The notes: generated by a model not told the origin, from the letters alone. 64,000 bases of DNA from Ideonella sp. (GCA_015075165.1 JABTUY010000009.1:50893-114892), one strand, 5' to 3'. Shown: positions 53,865 to 63,923, counted from the first letter of the stretch. A program made the numbers and translations.

Positions 53865-56588
53865 TCAGCCGTCGAGCGCCGCGCGCGTGGCCGGCAGCGG
53901 CCGCGCGCCGATCTCCTCGCCGAGGCGCTGGCGAAACGCCTCGAACGCCTGCACCGCGCGCGCGCGGCGGCCGCTGCCGACCAGCAGCCGCAGCAGCTGC
54001 TGCAGCGCCGTCTCGTCGAGCGGATCGAGTTTGAGCACGCGCGCCAGCAGCGCTTCGGCGTCGTCCGCAGTGGCCGTGCGCGCCGCGCTCGACAGCAGCG
54101 CGATCACGTCGCCGCGCAGATGCGAACGCGCGGCCTCCACCGCGGCCAGATCGACGCCGCGCGCGAAGTCGTCGCGGTACAGGCGCAGCGCGACGGCGGC
54201 GTCCTTCGCGCGCAACGCCGCCTGCAGCGCCGCGAGGTCGCTGTCCGCGCGCAGCAGCCCTTGCTCACCGAGGTAGGTGGTCACGCCCCACGGTTCGAGC
54301 GCACGACGCAGCTTGTTCAGGTTCACGTGCAGGTTGTTGCGCGCGGCCGGCGCGGACAGCTCGGGCCACAGCGCGTCGGCGATCTGCTCGCGCGTGTGGC
54401 CCAGCGCCAGCAGCGCGATGATCGCCTGCAGCCGCGGCGCGAGGTCGAGCACCTCGGCGCCTCGCTGGGCACGCACCGGCCCGAGCAGCGAGAGCCGCAG
54501 CGGCGGCAGCTCGTCGAGCCGCAGCACGATCGCCTCCTTCCAGTCCGATGCGAGCACCTGCGGCAGCGGGTAGGCCAGCGCGAGCTGCGGTTGCGTGCGC
54601 GGCAGTTCGGCCAGCGGCACGAGGCCGGGCAGCACGCGCGCCCCGGCGGTCGTCAACCCGAGCAGACGCTCCAGCTCGGCCGGCGCGCGAGTGATGCGCC
54701 AGCGCGCCGCCGCGAGATACAGCGACGCCTCGCGTTCAGGCGCGTCGTCGAACCTGGGCAGGCTGTCGAGCGCGACGCGCGCGCCGGCGGCGGCCTGCGC
54801 CAGCGCGCGACTGGTGCGCGCGAGAAACCCGTCGGCGCCTTGCAGCAGTGCGAGCGCCTCGGCAGCTCGACCGCAGCCGACCAGCGTCCAGGCCCAGAAG
54901 CCGAGCGCGCCGTCGATCGCCTCGGCGTCGGCCCACGCGCGCAGGCGCGCCAGCGGCGCGGCGGCGGCGTCGAACGCGCCCCTGGCCACCTCGAGCAGCA
55001 CCTCGGCATGGAGGTTGACCCACGGCCGACTGCGGGGTCCGTGCGCCGCCTGCGACAGGTGCACGAGCATCGGCTCGCGTTGGCCCAGCAGCGCGTGCAG
55101 GCGGCCGAGGTCGAGGTGAATGCCCGTCACATGCTCCGGCACCCAGGCCTCGGCCAGCGCCAGCGCGTCGCGCGCGCTGTGGATGCGAACATCGAGCTCG
55201 CCGGCGCGATTGAAGCGCAAGTTGCCGAGGTTGACCTGCGCCGCCAGGCGGCGCGGGCTGTCGGGCGCAAAGCGCGCCAGCGCTTCGCGCGTCATCGCCT
55301 CGGCCGTGGCGTAGTCGCCGTCGAGGAACGCGATGCGCGACGCATCGCTCAGGAAGCGCCCGGCCAGCTCGGCGCTCGCGTGTTCGAGTTCGGGCCGGAT
55401 GCGCTCGACCAGTGCGAGCGCGCGCGCCCGGTCCAGCGTGGCGAGGTTCCACACCAGCTCCTTGGCCGCGAGCAGGCGCAGCTCGAGGTTGTCGCCGGCA
55501 GCGTCCATGGCCTGTTGCAGCCAACGCACGCCCTCGTCGATGCGGCCCTGCAGGCACAGCGCCTGGCCGACCTGGTTGGCGCGGCATGAACCCTGCCCGA
55601 CCGACCGAAGGGGTTCGCTCGCGCTCGGCGCGATGCCGTCCCAGCGCAGCACCGCCTGCGGGTCCTGTCGCGCGAGCTCGGTCTCGCTGTCGAGCAGTTG
55701 CGCCAGCTCGGCGACCAGGCCGGTGGCCTCGAAGGCGGCGCCGCGCAGCAGCGGCGGCAGGCGTGGCGCCTCGCGACGCACCACCGCGCGGATCGCGTCG
55801 GCGTGCGCCGCCCGCAGCAGGTCGGCCAGCAGCGGATGGATGCGCACCGCGCCGTCCACGCGCTGCGCGAAGCCGCCGGCCGCCAGCACCAGCGCTGCGT
55901 CGCCGGCGGCCGCAAGCGGCAGCCGATCGAGCGTGGCGAGCAGCAGCGCTTCGTCCCACGCGGCGGCGCCGAGGCTCGCGCGCATGCCGGCCAGCAGGCC
56001 GGGACCGAACTCGTTCGTCACCTCGCCGGTCAGCGCGGCCAGATGCAGCAGCAGCGGCCAGCCGCCGGTGCGACGCCAGGCGTCGGCGGCGCGCACGCTG
56101 TCGTCGAACAGCGCCTGCGCCTCGTCGCGGGTGAACGCCAGCGCCGGCGCATCCAGATGCAGCAGCCGCCCGGCCGACGCCAGCCGCGGCAGCTCGGCCA
56201 GCGGCAGCGCGCGACGCGACGCGAGCAGCACCAGGCACGACGTCTGCATGAACAGCGGCGCCAGCCCGGCATCGTCCTCCAGGTCCTCGATGACGATCGC
56301 GGTAGCGCGCTCGCCGAGCGCGCGGCCCAGCAGCTCCCAATCGGCGGCAGCGGGCAATGCCAGCAGCCGCGCCAGCGACTCGCGCGTGCCGCCGTGCGCC
56401 GCCGAGCACCACAGCACGCGCCAGTGCTGCGCCTCCAGCCGCAGCGCCCACTGTGCGGCCAGCACGCTCTTGCCGTAGCCGTATGGCGCCTGCAGCCAGA
56501 CCACGAAGCCCGGCTGATCGGGCAGGCGCGCGAGCAGCCGCTCGCGCGCCAGGAACCGATCGGTGTCGCGCAGGCGCAGCTCGGACAT
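53865..56588 (-). CDS. MalT/SARP-like transcriptional activator with NTPase and BTAD domains
   Basis: This 907-residue protein has an N-terminal STAND-type NTPase (Walker A VWLQAPYGYGKSVLAAQWAL, Walker B near IVIEDLEDDAGL), a long helical TPR-like middle, and a C-terminal OmpR-like winged helix plus BTAD (LRLSLLGPVRAQRGAEVLDL, LGHTREQIADALWPELSAPA, ARNNLHVNLNKLRRAL, YRDDFARGVDL). It resembles MalT- and SARP-type activators that sense a ligand through the NTPase. It is divergent from the type I secretion genes, so it is a good candidate for their regulator. Confidence 0.88.
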   Translation of the reverse strand: MSELRLRDTDRFLARERLLARLPDQPGFVVWLQAPYGYGKSVLAAQWALRLEAQHWRVLWCSAAHGGTRESLARLLALPAAADWELLGRALGERATAIVIEDLEDDAGLAPLFMQTSCLVLLASRRALPLAELPRLASAGRLLHLDAPALAFTRDEAQALFDDSVRAADAWRRTGGWPLLLHLAALTGEVTNEFGPGLLAGMRASLGAAAWDEALLLATLDRLPLAAAGDAALVLAAGGFAQRVDGAVRIHPLLADLLRAAHADAIRAVVRREAPRLPPLLRGAAFEATGLVAELAQLLDSETELARQDPQAVLRWDGIAPSASEPLRSVGQGSCRANQVGQALCLQGRIDEGVRWLQQAMDAAGDNLELRLLAAKELVWNLATLDRARALALVERIRPELEHASAELAGRFLSDASRIAFLDGDYATAEAMTREALARFAPDSPRRLAAQVNLGNLRFNRAGELDVRIHSARDALALAEAWVPEHVTGIHLDLGRLHALLGQREPMLVHLSQAAHGPRSRPWVNLHAEVLLEVARGAFDAAAAPLARLRAWADAEAIDGALGFWAWTLVGCGRAAEALALLQGADGFLARTSRALAQAAAGARVALDSLPRFDDAPEREASLYLAAARWRITRAPAELERLLGLTTAGARVLPGLVPLAELPRTQPQLALAYPLPQVLASDWKEAIVLRLDELPPLRLSLLGPVRAQRGAEVLDLAPRLQAIIALLALGHTREQIADALWPELSAPAARNNLHVNLNKLRRALEPWGVTTYLGEQGLLRADSDLAALQAALRAKDAAVALRLYRDDFARGVDLAAVEAARSHLRGDVIALLSSAARTATADDAEALLARVLKLDPLDETALQQLLRLLVGSGRRARAVQAFEAFRQRLGEEIGARPLPATRAALDG

Positions 56589-56712
56589 GCGCTGGGTGGC
56601 TGGAGGTTCTGAAGGGATCGCGTCGGACGGGACGCCTGGCTCGGGGCATGTTAAGTCGGCGCTAAGAGGCGGGCACCTACCTTGTTGGGGGATCGATCTT
56701 CAACCGCTCGCC
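56589..56712. promoter_or_regulatory. Divergent promoter region of the SARP-like regulator and secretion genes
   Basis: This 124-bp gap lies between the activator gene start and the 170-residue gene. It contains a locally AT-richer patch near 56651-56665 (TTAAGTCGGCGCTAAG). No operator could be defined. Confidence 0.35.
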
Positions 56713-57225
56713 ATGCGCCCGACCCGAACTGCCGCCGACCTCAGCCATTGCACCGGCCCGTGCGGCAGCGGCGACGAGTTTCATCGCATCGCCGCCTGGG
56801 CCGAGGCGCTGCCGCAGCGCGTGCACTCGCTGCGCGCGCAACGCGTCGGCCGGCTGCTCGCCGATGCAGCGCTGGTCGTCACCGCGTTGCACCGGCTCGC
56901 CGCCGCGGACGATGCCGATGCGATGGCGCTGCGCGCGCGCCTGCGCCTGGCGCTGCAGGCGATGGAGTCGGCTGTCGCGGCCACGCCGACCGGCACGGTG
57001 CGGCGCGCGGCGTCGCGTCTGGTGGCGGCGCTCACGCCGCAAGCGAGTGGCGCCGGCAGCCATGTGGTGCCGACCGCCACGGCGCGGGCGGGCTTCGTCC
57101 GCTTCGCCGCGTTGCGCCGGGCCGCCGAGGCCTGCTACCCCGAGTTGCGGGATGGCGCCACCGCCGCCGGCTGGCGCGGCCTGCGATGTGACCCAGCCAC
57201 CGGCGCGAAGGAGGAGGCGCAATGA
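56713..57225 (+). CDS. Hypothetical protein upstream of type I secretion genes
   Basis: This 170-residue protein starts at ATG 56713, ending four bases inside the ABC transporter gene (TGA/ATG overlap). It is helical (ALPQRVHSLRAQRVGRLLAD, DADAMALRARLRLALQAMES) with a short cysteine patch (SHCTGPCGSGDEF) near the N-terminus and no signal peptide. The family is not recognised. Translational coupling to the ABC gene suggests a role in the same secretion process. Confidence 0.7.
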   Translation: MRPTRTAADLSHCTGPCGSGDEFHRIAAWAEALPQRVHSLRAQRVGRLLADAALVVTALHRLAAADDADAMALRARLRLALQAMESAVAATPTGTVRRAASRLVAALTPQASGAGSHVVPTATARAGFVRFAALRRAAEACYPELRDGATAAGWRGLRCDPATGAKEEAQ

Positions 57226-59168
57226 ACATGAACAACGTCGTCGCGGGCCATGAAACGCCGCCGCCGAGACCCTCGAACCCCGCGGCGGCCGAGTGCGGAC
57301 GGAAACCGGCCAACGGACGGTTGCCGCCGAGCGAGGGGTTGGCTGTTGGCGGCCAACGCGCCCTGCCAGAGCGGGCGGACCGAGGCCCCGTCCTCGGGTG
57401 GCTCACGAGCGCCGCCGCGCGGCTGGCGAGCTGGCGCCAGCGCGTGACCGCGGGCGCCGGCGCCGCGCCAGCGCCCGCCACCACGCTCGGATCGATCGTG
57501 CGACGCGAGGCGCCGCTGTTCGGCGCCGCCGGTGCGTTCAGCTTGTTCATCAACCTGCTCGCGCTGGCCGCGCCGGTGTACATGCTGCAGGTGTACGACC
57601 GCGTGCTCACCAGCCGCAGCATCGAGACGCTTGCGCTGCTGAGCGCGATCGCGCTCGGGGCGCTGGCAGCGTTCGCCTGGCTCGACTCGATCCGCATGCA
57701 GTTGCTGGCCCGCGCCGCGCTGCACATCGAGACGGCAGCCGGTGCACGCGTGCTGCATCGCACGGTCGGCGCGGCAAGCCTGTGCGAGCCGATCTATCGC
57801 GACGGCCTGCGCGACCTTCGCGCGCTGCGCAACCTGCTCGCTGGAGCCGGCTGCGTGGCCCTCATGGACATTCCGTGGTGTCCGCTGTTCATCGTGATCA
57901 TCGGGCTGTTCCATCCGCTGCTCGGCGCGGTCGCGCTCGCCGGCGTGGCGACGCTGCTGCTGCTCGCGTGGCTCGACGACCGGATCAGCCGCGGCGCGGT
58001 CGTGCGCGCGCTGGCGTGCTCGCGCCGCGCGCAGGATCTCGCCGACGAGGCGATCGCGCAGGCCGACGTGGTGCGCGCGCTCGGCATGCACGCCGGCATC
58101 GTGCGACGCTCGCTGGCGGCCGGCGAGCGCGCCGCGCGCGAAACCTTGCGTGCCGGGCGCGCGTCGAGCCGCGTACTGGCGTTGTCGAAGCTGCTGCGCC
58201 AGGGCATGCAGGTGGTGATGCTTGCGTTGGGCGCCTGGCTGGTGATCCGGCAGCAGGCTTCGCCGGGCGTGATGATCGCCGCCACGATCCTGCTGGCACG
58301 CGCGATGGCGCCGATCGAGGCGGCGATCTCCGGCTGGCGCGCGATGATCGAAGCCCACGCCGCGACCGCTCGCGTCGCAGCGTTCCTCGCGCAGCCCACC
58401 GCGGCAGCGCCGATGGCGTTGCCTGCGCCGCAAGGCGCACTGGCGGTCGAGCGCGTGACACTCGCTGCAGCGGGCAACGAACCGATCCTGAAAGGCATCT
58501 CGTTCGCTCTGCAGCCGGGTCAGGCACTGGGCCTGATCGGGCCGAGCGGCGCCGGCAAGTCGATGCTCGGACGCGTGCTCGTCGGCGCGCTGCCGCCGAG
58601 CAGCGGCGACGTGCGGCTCGACGGCGCGCCGTGGCCGCAATGGGACGCCGAGCGGCTGGGCGCGCACATCGGCTACCTGCCGCAGGACGTGCAGCTCTTC
58701 GAAGGATCGGTGGCCGAGAACATCGCGCGCTTCGGCGCGCTCGACGCGCAGCGCATCGTGCAGGCGGCACGGCTCGCCGGCGTGCACGAAACCATCCTGC
58801 GCCTGCCGCTCGGCTACGAGACGCGGCTCGGCGCACGCGGCGTCCGGCTCTCTTCGGGGCAGCGCCAGATGGTCGGGCTGGCGCGCGCGCTGTACGGTGA
58901 GCCGCGGCTGGTCGTGCTCGACGAGCCGAACGCGAACCTCGACGCCGCCGGCGAGGCCGGCCTGCTCGCCGCGCTGCGCACGCTGCACGCCCGCCGCACG
59001 ACGGTCGTGGTGATCACGCACCGGCCGGCGCTGCTGCGCGACGTCGACCGGGTGCTCGTGCTGCACAGCGGCGCGGTGGCCGCGTTCGGCGCGCGCGCCG
59101 AGGTGCTCGGCCGCTTCGCGCGCGCGGCCACGCCGCAGCCGCCGTTGCAACGCACGCAAGCGGGGTGA
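57222..59168 (+). CDS. Type I secretion system permease/ATPase (PrtD/HlyB-like)
   Basis: This 648-residue ABC exporter has an N-terminal disordered proline/glycine-rich stretch (~1-85), a membrane domain (LFGAAGAFSLFINLLALAAP, MLQVYDRVLTSRSIETLALL, a PCPLFIVIIGL-like helix), and an ATPase domain. The ATPase has Walker A (IGPSGAGKSMLGRVLVG), signature RLSSGQRQMVGLAR and Walker B (LVVLDEPNANLDA). There is no C39 peptidase domain, so it is the PrtD class that exports C-terminally signalled RTX proteins. The adaptor gene follows after four bases. Confidence 0.93.
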   Translation: MNMNNVVAGHETPPPRPSNPAAAECGRKPANGRLPPSEGLAVGGQRALPERADRGPVLGWLTSAAARLASWRQRVTAGAGAAPAPATTLGSIVRREAPLFGAAGAFSLFINLLALAAPVYMLQVYDRVLTSRSIETLALLSAIALGALAAFAWLDSIRMQLLARAALHIETAAGARVLHRTVGAASLCEPIYRDGLRDLRALRNLLAGAGCVALMDIPWCPLFIVIIGLFHPLLGAVALAGVATLLLLAWLDDRISRGAVVRALACSRRAQDLADEAIAQADVVRALGMHAGIVRRSLAAGERAARETLRAGRASSRVLALSKLLRQGMQVVMLALGAWLVIRQQASPGVMIAATILLARAMAPIEAAISGWRAMIEAHAATARVAAFLAQPTAAAPMALPAPQGALAVERVTLAAAGNEPILKGISFALQPGQALGLIGPSGAGKSMLGRVLVGALPPSSGDVRLDGAPWPQWDAERLGAHIGYLPQDVQLFEGSVAENIARFGALDAQRIVQAARLAGVHETILRLPLGYETRLGARGVRLSSGQRQMVGLARALYGEPRLVVLDEPNANLDAAGEAGLLAALRTLHARRTTVVVITHRPALLRDVDRVLVLHSGAVAAFGARAEVLGRFARAATPQPPLQRTQAG

Positions 59169-59172
59169 CACG

Positions 59173-60540
59173 ATGATTGCGAACCTCGACGCAGGCGCGG
59201 CCACCCTGAAGGCAGGCGTTGCGATGCGCCGCGAACGGCCAGCGCCCGAGCGCGGCGGCGAACGCCGGCTGATCGTCAGCGGCATCGCGATCGTGATCGC
59301 CACCTTCGGCGTGTTCGGCGGCTGGTCGGCGTGCGCGCCGCTGGCCGGTGCGGTGGTGGTCACCGGCACGGTGGTGGTCGAGTCGGAGCGCAAGACCGTG
59401 CAGCACCTCGAAGGCGGCATCGTCAAGCGCATCCTGGTCGCGCCCGGGTCGGTGGTCGCGCGCGGCGAGCCGCTGGTGCTGCTCGAAGAGGTGCAGGCCG
59501 ACGCGGCGGTCAGTGCGCTCGGCGCGCAGCTCGACGCCGAACTCGCACGCGCGGCGCGCCTGCGCGCCGAGCGTGCGTTCGCGCCACGCATCGAGTTCCC
59601 GCCCGAGCTGGCCGCGCGCGTCGCACAGACCGGCGTGGCGCGCATCGTCGACACCGAGCAGCGCCTGTTCGCCACGCGGCGCAAGGTGATGGACGAGCGC
59701 ATCGCGCTGCTGCACCACGAGACGCGCCACATCCGCGACGAAGTGGCGAGTCTGGACCACCAGGTGCGGCTCGGCGACGACGGCATCGGCTACGCGCGCG
59801 AGCAGCTTGCGCTCAACGAGCGGCTGCAGCACGAGCAGTTCGTGTCCAACGCTCGCGTGCTCGATTTCAAGGGCCAGCTCGCCGACCGGCAGCAAAGGCG
59901 CGCCGAAGCCGCCGCCGCCGCGGCGCAGGGGCGGCAGAAGATCGTGCGCAACGAGCAGAAGGTCGAGGAGCTGCGCCAGAACTACGAGAAGGAAGCGGCC
60001 GACGACCTGCGCCAGAGCGAACGCCGCGTCGACGAACTGCGCGAGCGGCTGCGCCCGAACCAGGACGCGCTGGCGCGCGCGACGATCACCGCGCCGATCG
60101 CCGGCACGGTGGTCGATCTGCGGGTGCACACCGTGGGCGGCGTGATCGCGCCGCGCGAACCGCTGATGGAGATCGTGCCGGCGCGCGCGCCGCTGGTCGT
60201 GAAGGCCAGGGCGCGCGCCGAGGACATCACGCACCTGCGCGTGGGCGCCGACGCCGCGGTCCAGCTCACCGCCTACAAGCGCCGCACCACGCCGGTGGTC
60301 AACGGCCGGCTGAGCTATGTGTCGGCCGATCTGTTGAGCGAGCCCACACCCGCCGGCCCGCTGCACTTCTACGAAGTGCGCATCGCGGTCGAGCGCAGCG
60401 AGCTCGAACGCGCGGGCGGACTTCACATCGTGCCCGGCATGCCGGTCGAGGCCTACGTGCAGACCGAGGCGCGCACGGTCCTGGAGTACCTGGTGCAGCC
60501 GCTCGTGCAGGCGATGCGGCGCGCCGGGCGCGAGTCGTGA
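59173..60540 (+). CDS. HlyD-family membrane-fusion protein (type I secretion adaptor)
   Basis: This 455-residue protein has one N-terminal membrane helix (LIVSGIAIVIATFGVFGGWS), a lipoyl/beta-barrel half (VTGTVVVESERKTVQHLEGG, IVKRILVAPGSVVARGEPLV), a long central coiled coil (about residues 120-300), and the second beta half (ARATITAPIAGTVVDLRVHT). It bridges the ABC transporter to an outer-membrane TolC-type channel. No TolC gene is found beside it; the expected third component is not in the window. Confidence 0.93.
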   Translation: MIANLDAGAATLKAGVAMRRERPAPERGGERRLIVSGIAIVIATFGVFGGWSACAPLAGAVVVTGTVVVESERKTVQHLEGGIVKRILVAPGSVVARGEPLVLLEEVQADAAVSALGAQLDAELARAARLRAERAFAPRIEFPPELAARVAQTGVARIVDTEQRLFATRRKVMDERIALLHHETRHIRDEVASLDHQVRLGDDGIGYAREQLALNERLQHEQFVSNARVLDFKGQLADRQQRRAEAAAAAAQGRQKIVRNEQKVEELRQNYEKEAADDLRQSERRVDELRERLRPNQDALARATITAPIAGTVVDLRVHTVGGVIAPREPLMEIVPARAPLVVKARARAEDITHLRVGADAAVQLTAYKRRTTPVVNGRLSYVSADLLSEPTPAGPLHFYEVRIAVERSELERAGGLHIVPGMPVEAYVQTEARTVLEYLVQPLVQAMRRAGRES

Positions 60541-60589
60541 TGCCGCTGGCAGGCGACATCGAGAGCAAGTCACTCACGAGGAGACGTTC

Positions 60590-62557
60590 ATGGCAGTGAT
60601 CAACGGTACGACAGCGAGCGAAACCATCCCCGGCACGGCCGCCGACGACGAGATCTACAGCGGCCCGACCACCGACCCCAACGCCACCGGCACCGGCGCC
60701 GACACGATCTTCACCGGCGGCGGCAACGACATCGCCTACGGCCAGGACGGCAACGACTCGCTGTGGGGCGGCTCGACCACCGCGCAGGCCGAGACCGGCA
60801 CCGGCGACGACGAGTTGCACGGCGGCGACGGCAACGACGTCGTGCACGGCCAGGACGGCAACGACCGGCTGTTCGGCGACGCCGGCAGCGACACCGTGCG
60901 CGGCGGCACCGGCAACGACACGATCGACGGCGGCGACGGCGACGACTCGCTCAGCGGCGGCGGCTTCGGCCTGTCCACCGGCACCGGCGACGACAGCCTC
61001 AGCGGTGGCGCCGGCAACGACGACCTGCTCGGCGAGGACGGCAACGACACGCTCGACGGCGGCACCGGCAACGACCGCCTGTACGGCGGCAGCGGCACCA
61101 ACTCGTTGAGCGGCGGCGCCGGCGACGACCAGTTGACGAGCACCGGCACCAACGACCTGCTCGACGGCGGCAGCGGCAGCGAATCGATCAACTTCGCCGC
61201 CGACACCGCGTTCATCGACCGCTCGGGCGCGAGCGTCGCCTTCACGATCGCGCTCGACGCGCAGCAAGGCGGCGCGTTGCAGGACATCGGCGACGGCACG
61301 CGCATCACCAACATCGAAGGCGTGAGGTTCGTCGGCGGCTCGGGCAACGACAACATCGCCGGACTGACGGCCGGCAACTACTACGACAACATCCAGGCCG
61401 GCGGCGGCAACGACACGGTCGCCGGCGGCGGTGCCGGCGACGATCTGTGGGGCGGCACCGGCAACGACACGCTCGACGGCGGTGCCGGCAGTAACAATAT
61501 CACGCCGGGTTTGGGTAATGATACGGTTATCAGCGGTTCCGGCAACGATATTTTTTCGTTCGCGGCGGTTGCCGGCTTAACCAGCGCTGACAGCGTCGAT
61601 GGCGGTTCTGGCACGGATACCGTGGCACTGACTGGTAATACGGCATTCACTGCCGCCAATGATTTTGATGCAGTCAAAAATATCGAAGCCATTACGTTAT
61701 CGAATACCAATACCGATGTATCCATTACCACTAAAGATACATTGGTTTCCGCAAGTGCTGCCTTAACCTTAACGAATGCAGCGAATTCCGGGGTTTTGAC
61801 TTTCAACGGCAGCGCGGAAACCGACGGTACGTTCACCGTTAGCGGCGGTACCGGGAATGATGTCATTACCGGTGGTGCCGGTAATGACACGCTGAGCGGC
61901 GGAACCGGCAACGATACCCTGGTGGGCGGGAGCGGTAATGATACGATCACCAGCGGCGCCGGCAGTGACAGTATTACCGGGAATGGCGGCGCTGACAGCA
62001 TAACGCTGGGCAGCAGCGCCAATGATAATACCCGGCAGACAATTATTTACAGCGCGGCAGCGGATGGCGCGGCCTCCGGTGCAAGCAGCGGCGCCGATTC
62101 GGTTATCCAATTCGATGCGAATGCCAACGATGCTACCGACGATTGGATTCAGATTATTTCTACGTTAAAGGCGCTGCTCGATGACGATAGTGATAATAGT
62201 CTCGATTATTCAGCGGCGGATGGTGCCGATGGCGGCAACCAAGCCATCGTGGGAGGCGCCGATCAGGAAGCGACCGTGCTGGCGGATGCCGAAATTGAAA
62301 TTGCGTTATCGGCATTCACCACACCCGGGCTGGCTAATGTCATCGCGGAGCTAAATGAGGAAATCGATTTCAGCGGTATTGCAACCGGAGGGGAACATCT
62401 GTTCATTCTCAATTTTTCCACAACACAATCGGCGGTGGTGTTGTATACCGCGGCTACCGGCGGGGATGATGCCGTTGATGCTGCGGACCTGCAGGTCATG
62501 GGGATTGTTACACACAATGACGGCACCGGCCTGACGGCAGACAATCTGACATTTTAG
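60590..62557 (+). CDS. RTX-type calcium-binding repeat protein, composition-chimeric
   Basis: This single frame of 655 residues starts at ATG 60590. Nonapeptide RTX repeats (GGxGxDxxx, e.g. GGDGNDVVHGQDGNDRL) run through residues ~40-190, and a second set (GGTGNDVITGGAGNDTL) around residues 415-465. Such proteins are exported by type I systems, and the ABC/HlyD genes sit just upstream. Codons change abruptly at about 61,490 from GC-ending to AT-ending forms, so the N- and C-terminal halves derive from different genomes. The C-terminus (GDDAVDAADLQVMGIVTHND) resembles a secretion-signal region. Treat as one real fusion only if the contig is validated. Confidence 0.75.
   Translation: MAVINGTTASETIPGTAADDEIYSGPTTDPNATGTGADTIFTGGGNDIAYGQDGNDSLWGGSTTAQAETGTGDDELHGGDGNDVVHGQDGNDRLFGDAGSDTVRGGTGNDTIDGGDGDDSLSGGGFGLSTGTGDDSLSGGAGNDDLLGEDGNDTLDGGTGNDRLYGGSGTNSLSGGAGDDQLTSTGTNDLLDGGSGSESINFAADTAFIDRSGASVAFTIALDAQQGGALQDIGDGTRITNIEGVRFVGGSGNDNIAGLTAGNYYDNIQAGGGNDTVAGGGAGDDLWGGTGNDTLDGGAGSNNITPGLGNDTVISGSGNDIFSFAAVAGLTSADSVDGGSGTDTVALTGNTAFTAANDFDAVKNIEAITLSNTNTDVSITTKDTLVSASAALTLTNAANSGVLTFNGSAETDGTFTVSGGTGNDVITGGAGNDTLSGGTGNDTLVGGSGNDTITSGAGSDSITGNGGADSITLGSSANDNTRQTIIYSAAADGAASGASSGADSVIQFDANANDATDDWIQIISTLKALLDDDSDNSLDYSAADGADGGNQAIVGGADQEATVLADAEIEIALSAFTTPGLANVIAELNEEIDFSGIATGGEHLFILNFSTTQSAVVLYTAATGGDDAVDAADLQVMGIVTHNDGTGLTADNLTF
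61485..61495. other. Composition breakpoint inside the RTX frame
   Basis: Up to about 61,488 third positions are nearly all G/C (GGCGGTGCCGGC). From 61,491 they change to GGT, AAT, GAT, TTG, ATT and remain so through rluB, rpsT and the window end. The shared repeat sequence of RTX genes is a typical place for an assembler to join unrelated contigs. Confidence 0.85.
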
Positions 62558-62670
62558 TCAGCCGGCGCTTGTGCGATTCATGGCGATGGCAGCAACAGTT
62601 AGTCTGCGTAATAGTTTAGAATTAGGCATTTTTGATTGCTTCAACAGCATTCATCGCGAATTAGCCATCC

Positions 62671-63546
62671 ATGAAAGTCAACAAACCATTCCGCCCCCCG
62701 AGGAAAAAAACACCGGCAGCCTCGCGTGTTCCCGCTAAGGTGATCGCAACGGCGCCAGATAAACAACCTCCGGAAACACCCAAATCACTCGCCAAGCAGC
62801 CAGCGGCAAGTTTTAAGCTGCAAAAAGTGTTGGCGCAAAAAGGATTGGGGTCTCGACGGGAGATGGAAGAGTTGATTGCCGCCGGGCAAGTTACTTTGAA
62901 TGGCCAGGTTGCGCAACTCGGTGACCGTGCCGGACCGGACGATGTGATTCGTATCGGCAGGCGAACCATCCGTGTTCATTTCAATGAAGAATTACCCAAA
63001 GTTCTGTTGTACCACAAGCCTGAAGGAGAAATTGTCAGCCGGGACGATCCGCAAGGCCGCCCGTCGGTGTTCGATAAATTACCGCATCTGCGGTCATCGA
63101 AGTGGATTGCAGTCGGACGCCTCGATTTCAACACCAGCGGTTTGCTGATTTTCACCAGCGATGGCGTGCTGGCTAACCGCTTGATGCACCCCCGGTTTGA
63201 GATGGAACGCGAATACGCGGTACGGATACTCGGCGAGTTGACCGAGGAACAAATGAAACAATTAACCACCGGCGTACCGCTCGATGATGGGCAAGCGGCG
63301 TTCACCTATCTGGCCGATGAGGGAGGCGAGGGCGCTAATCACTGGTATCGTGTCATTTTAAAGGAAGGCAAAAACCGTGAAGTGCGACGCATGTTTGAAG
63401 CGATTGGCATCACCGTCAGCCGCTTGATGCGCGTGCGCTTTGGACCAATCAATTTGCCGCCGCGTCTTAAACGCGGGCAATGGTTGGAGCTCGATGAAAA
63501 AGAAACGCGGCGGTTATTGGCGCTGATCAAACGCGATGTAATGTAA
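62671..63546 (+). CDS. rluB: 23S rRNA pseudouridine synthase RluB-like (RsuA family)
   Basis: This 291-residue protein has an N-terminal basic tail, an S4 RNA-binding domain ([40 protein letters not shown]), and the RsuA/RluB catalytic core with the active aspartate in [20 protein letters not shown]. It continues [15 protein letters not shown]. It would make pseudouridine 2605 in 23S rRNA. Codons are AT-richer than the first 61 kb, so it belongs to the second composition class. Confidence 0.93.
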   Translation: MKVNKPFRPPRKKTPAASRVPAKVIATAPDKQPPETPKSLAKQPAASFKLQKVLAQKGLGSRREMEELIAAGQVTLNGQVAQLGDRAGPDDVIRIGRRTIRVHFNEELPKVLLYHKPEGEIVSRDDPQGRPSVFDKLPHLRSSKWIAVGRLDFNTSGLLIFTSDGVLANRLMHPRFEMEREYAVRILGELTEEQMKQLTTGVPLDDGQAAFTYLADEGGEGANHWYRVILKEGKNREVRRMFEAIGITVSRLMRVRFGPINLPPRLKRGQWLELDEKETRRLLALIKRDVM

Positions 63547-63641
63547 AAAGCAGCGATACACCGCTTACTTACAAGTTGCGCTAGAAAAGAAAAGAAAGTA
63601 ACATTCGTGCTTTTCCAAAGATAAGGGTTTGGGGGTTATTA

Positions 63642-63905
63642 ATGGCTAATAGTGCACAAGCGAGAAAACGTGCTAGACAAGCTATCAAAAGAAGAGCGCA
63701 TAATGTTCATTTGCGATCGCAACTGCGTACCGCCATTAAGTCGGTAAGAAAAGCAATTGCGGGTGGCGATAAAGAAGCGGCTAAAAGTGTGTTTATTGAT
63801 TCAGTGGGAACGATCGATTCAATAGCCGGTAAAGGTATTATTCATAAAAATAAAGCATCACGTTACAAAAGCCGATTGTCTTCAGCGATTAAGTTGATGA
63901 ATTAA
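63642..63905 (+). CDS. rpsT: 30S ribosomal protein S20
   Basis: This 87-residue basic helical protein opens [20 protein letters not shown] and ends [15 protein letters not shown], the standard S20 pattern. It binds 16S rRNA early in 30S assembly. A GGGGG-containing leader (GTTTGGGGGTTATTA) is the ribosome-binding site. Its moderate GC and A/T-ending codons are strikingly unlike the dsr- and min-bearing part of the window, which is unexpected for a core ribosomal gene of the same chromosome. Confidence 0.97.
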   Translation: MANSAQARKRARQAIKRRAHNVHLRSQLRTAIKSVRKAIAGGDKEAAKSVFIDSVGTIDSIAGKGIIHKNKASRYKSRLSSAIKLMN

Positions 63906-63923
63906 TTGGTTGAAATATAATCT

